A stretch of DNA of 14,180 nt from Candidatus Omnitrophota bacterium (GTDB lineage: Bacteria; Omnitrophota; Gorgyraeia; Gygaellales; Profunditerraquicolaceae). The stretch covers positions 1-14,180 of the forward strand of contig VGKK01000020.1 of NCBI GenBank assembly GCA_016867095.1, given 5' to 3'. The position numbers and the translations under genes were made by a program. Positions 13,065-14,180 of this stretch are shown one piece after another; within the stretch, counting starts at the first letter, position 1; the number at the start of each line of letters is the position of its first letter. The notes below the pieces were generated by a model that did no database searches, had not been told where the DNA came from, and was given only the letters and a program-made list of their open reading frames with translations.

Positions 13065-13778
13065 ATGATTATTAAATTAGGCATAGCCGGTGTTTGCGGC
13101 AGGATGGGCAGGCGAATATTGGAATTAGCCTGCGGCGATAAGGATTTTGAAGTTACCCTGGCATTAGAAAGAAAGGGTATCCCGCAAATCGGGAAAGAAC
13201 TGGGCAAGCTCAAAATATCTTCCAGCCCGGATGGAATGTTTCTTATTGACGTATTTGTGGACTTTACCACTGCCGAGGCAGCAGAGGCCAACCTGGATTA
13301 TGTGGCCAGGTATAAAAAGGCGCTGGTATTGGGCACTACCGGTTTGAATGATAGCCAGTTAAATAAGTTAGAAGAAGTTTCTAAAATTGTCCCGGTAGTA
13401 TTTTCCCCGAATATGGCGGTGGGGGTAAATGTTTTATTTACGCTGTTGCCCGAGTTGGCTAAAAGATTAGGGCCGGATTATAGCGTAGAAATTATTGAGG
13501 CGCACCATAAGGCCAAAAAAGACGCCCCTTCGGGCACGGCAAAAAAATTCGGACAGATTTTAGCCGATACCACAAAAAAAGAAATACCCATCCACGCTGT
13601 CCGTTTAGGCGATATCGTGGGTGACCACACGATTATCTTTTGCGGTAATTCCGAGCGTATAGAGATAAAACATCAGGCGCATTCGCGGGATTTATTCGCC
13701 TTGGGCGCCTTAAAGGCCGCCAAGTGGGTAATAGGTAAGCCGCCGGGGTTGTATTCTATGCAAGATGTTTTGAAATGA
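13065..13778 (+). CDS. dapB: 4-hydroxy-tetrahydrodipicolinate reductase
   Basis: DapB reduces and dehydrates the DapA product to tetrahydrodipicolinate with NAD(P)H. The ATG at 13065 follows GGGAG (13054-13058) at six bases. The Rossmann loop GVCGRMGRR is near the N-terminus. DFTTAEA, GTTGL and SPNMAVGVN follow. The catalytic segment is EAHHKAKKDAPSGTA, with His147 and Lys151 in the places of the E. coli general acid/base His and Lys. CGNSERIEIKHQAHSRDLFALGAL and a short C-terminus complete it. At 237 residues it is shorter than the 273 of E. coli, in the range of compact members. The step after it (dapL, dapD or dapH route) is not in the window. Confidence 0.96.
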   Translation: MIIKLGIAGVCGRMGRRILELACGDKDFEVTLALERKGIPQIGKELGKLKISSSPDGMFLIDVFVDFTTAEAAEANLDYVARYKKALVLGTTGLNDSQLNKLEEVSKIVPVVFSPNMAVGVNVLFTLLPELAKRLGPDYSVEIIEAHHKAKKDAPSGTAKKFGQILADTTKKEIPIHAVRLGDIVGDHTIIFCGNSERIEIKHQAHSRDLFALGALKAAKWVIGKPPGLYSMQDVLK

Positions 13779-13779
13779 A

Positions 13780-13812
13780 GCTCCTCGGGCTAAGCCCGCG
13801 GTTTCTTGGAGC
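13780..13812 (+). repeat. GC-rich nested hairpin after dapB
   Basis: GCTCC (13780-13784) pairs with GGAGC (13808-13812), enclosing CGGGC (13786-13790) with GCCCG (13794-13798) and a three-base loop. It starts one base after the dapB stop. Together with the next hairpin it looks like a composite repetitive 3' element. Confidence 0.55.
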
Positions 13813-13822
13813 GAAATACTGA

Positions 13823-13869
13823 GCGGCCATTATTCATCCTTGCCCTGAAGGGCAAGGTTTTCTGGCCGC
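13823..13869 (+). terminator. Probable rho-independent terminator within a larger stem, after dapB
   Basis: CCTTGCCC (13838-13845) and GGGCAAGG (13850-13857) form a perfect 8-base stem with a TGAA loop, followed by TTTT (13858-13861). Outside it, GCGGCCA (13823-13829) pairs perfectly with TGGCCGC (13863-13869). The T-run is short and enclosed by the outer stem, so this may be a repetitive element rather than a dedicated terminator. Confidence 0.5.
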
Positions 13870-13894
13870 GAATGTATAAATTAGAAATAAGAAG

Positions 13895-14041
13895 AATTAC
13901 AATATACAAATTACAAACCACAAACAAATTCCAATATCCAATGACCAAAACCACAAACCTTATCAATAGGAAGTATTGTTTTGGTAATTGTAATTTTGGT
14001 ATTGTATATTGTTTGTAATTTGGTGTTTGGAATTTGTAATT
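13895..14041. repeat. Second heptad-periodic inverted repeat, downstream of dapB
   Basis: The left arm (13896 to about 13959) divides cleanly into sevens: ATTACAA, TATACAA, ATTACAA, ACCACAA, ACAAATT, CCAATAT, CCAATGA, CCAAAAC, CACAAAC. The right arm (about 13978-14041) has complementary TTGTAAT/TTTGG-type units, ending AATTTGTAATT. It resembles the element at 10387-10537 in period, composition and inverted layout but not base for base. With the two hairpins before it and the one at 14055 it fills the 371-base gap 13779-14149; I see no gene there. Confidence 0.7.
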
Positions 14042-14054
14042 TAATTACTAAGAC

Positions 14055-14075
14055 TATCGCAGAAAATCTGCGATA
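14055..14075. repeat. Perfect 9-base hairpin upstream of the last gene
   Basis: TATCGCAGA (14055-14063) and TCTGCGATA (14067-14075) pair perfectly round AAA. The stem can extend through GAC (14052-14054) and GTC (14078-14080) past a two-base bulge. No T-run follows on either strand. It could be an operator or the end of a mobile element. Confidence 0.5.
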
Positions 14076-14149
14076 ATGTCACAAATAGGTATTTAGGAGT
14101 TGTGTTGAGGGCTTCTCTCGGTTAAAATGGCCACAGAGAGGAGAAAGCT

Positions 14150-14180
14150 ATGGGAGATGAACAAACGGTTGTAGCGGCAG
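14150..14180 (+). CDS. Start of an unidentified gene, cut by the window end
   Basis: An ATG at 14150 opens a frame of ten codons (MGDEQTVVAA) that is still open at the window edge. AGGAG at 14139-14143 stands six bases before it, a good ribosome site. Other nearby ATGs (14127, 14156) run into stops within a few codons. Ten residues are too few to identify the product. The hairpin and the TGTCAC sequence just upstream leave room for a mobile-element gene, but this is unproven. Confidence 0.4.
   Translation, partial: MGDEQTVVAA

Noticed and set aside
13806..14018. A 70-codon open frame after dapB
   Set aside because: It runs through the terminator-like hairpin and the second inverted repeat, with no family resemblance.

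Overview
The window reads as chromosomal DNA of an uncultured bacterium and carries two amino-acid pathways on the + strand. Bacterial marks are the diaminopimelate route to lysine, Shine-Dalgarno sites ahead of several genes, and a LemA/HtpX pair. The mix of gene order and dense short-period repeats recalls metagenome-derived Omnitrophota (OP3). That placement is from memory and is a guess; no marker gene here proves it.

Layout: 1-7439 is an arginine cluster in the order argC (3' part only), argJ, argB, argD, argF, argG, argH. It covers the acetylated cycle from acetylglutamate to arginine, with ArgJ recycling the acetyl group. A small nucleotidyltransferase-fold gene and an overlapping 73-residue partner follow (7449-8211). 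Then come lysA and dapF (8257-10351), lemA and htpX (10576-12074), and dapA and dapB (12094-13778). A hairpin terminator, a large inverted repeat and the first 31 bases of another gene close the window. All genes run the same way with short gaps, so long transcripts are likely, but none was demonstrated.

The most striking feature is a set of short tandem arrays with 7- or 8-base periods (GTCACCAC, GGATAACR, GGCAAACN, GCTATAC, GTCRCAA, and degenerate AACCAAT-like heptads). They fill most gene junctions of the arg and dap clusters and also lie in frame inside argC, lysA and, three times, dapF. In dapF the array-derived residues sit in variable segments with almost no net change in length, so they look like overwriting rather than insertion. 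A different palindromic element adds about 24 residues to ArgJ exactly at its self-cleavage site, while keeping the Ala-Thr pair that is cut.

The block from argH to the small partner gene (6060-8211) is clearly richer in A+T than the rest and has no arrays within its genes. It may have a separate history.
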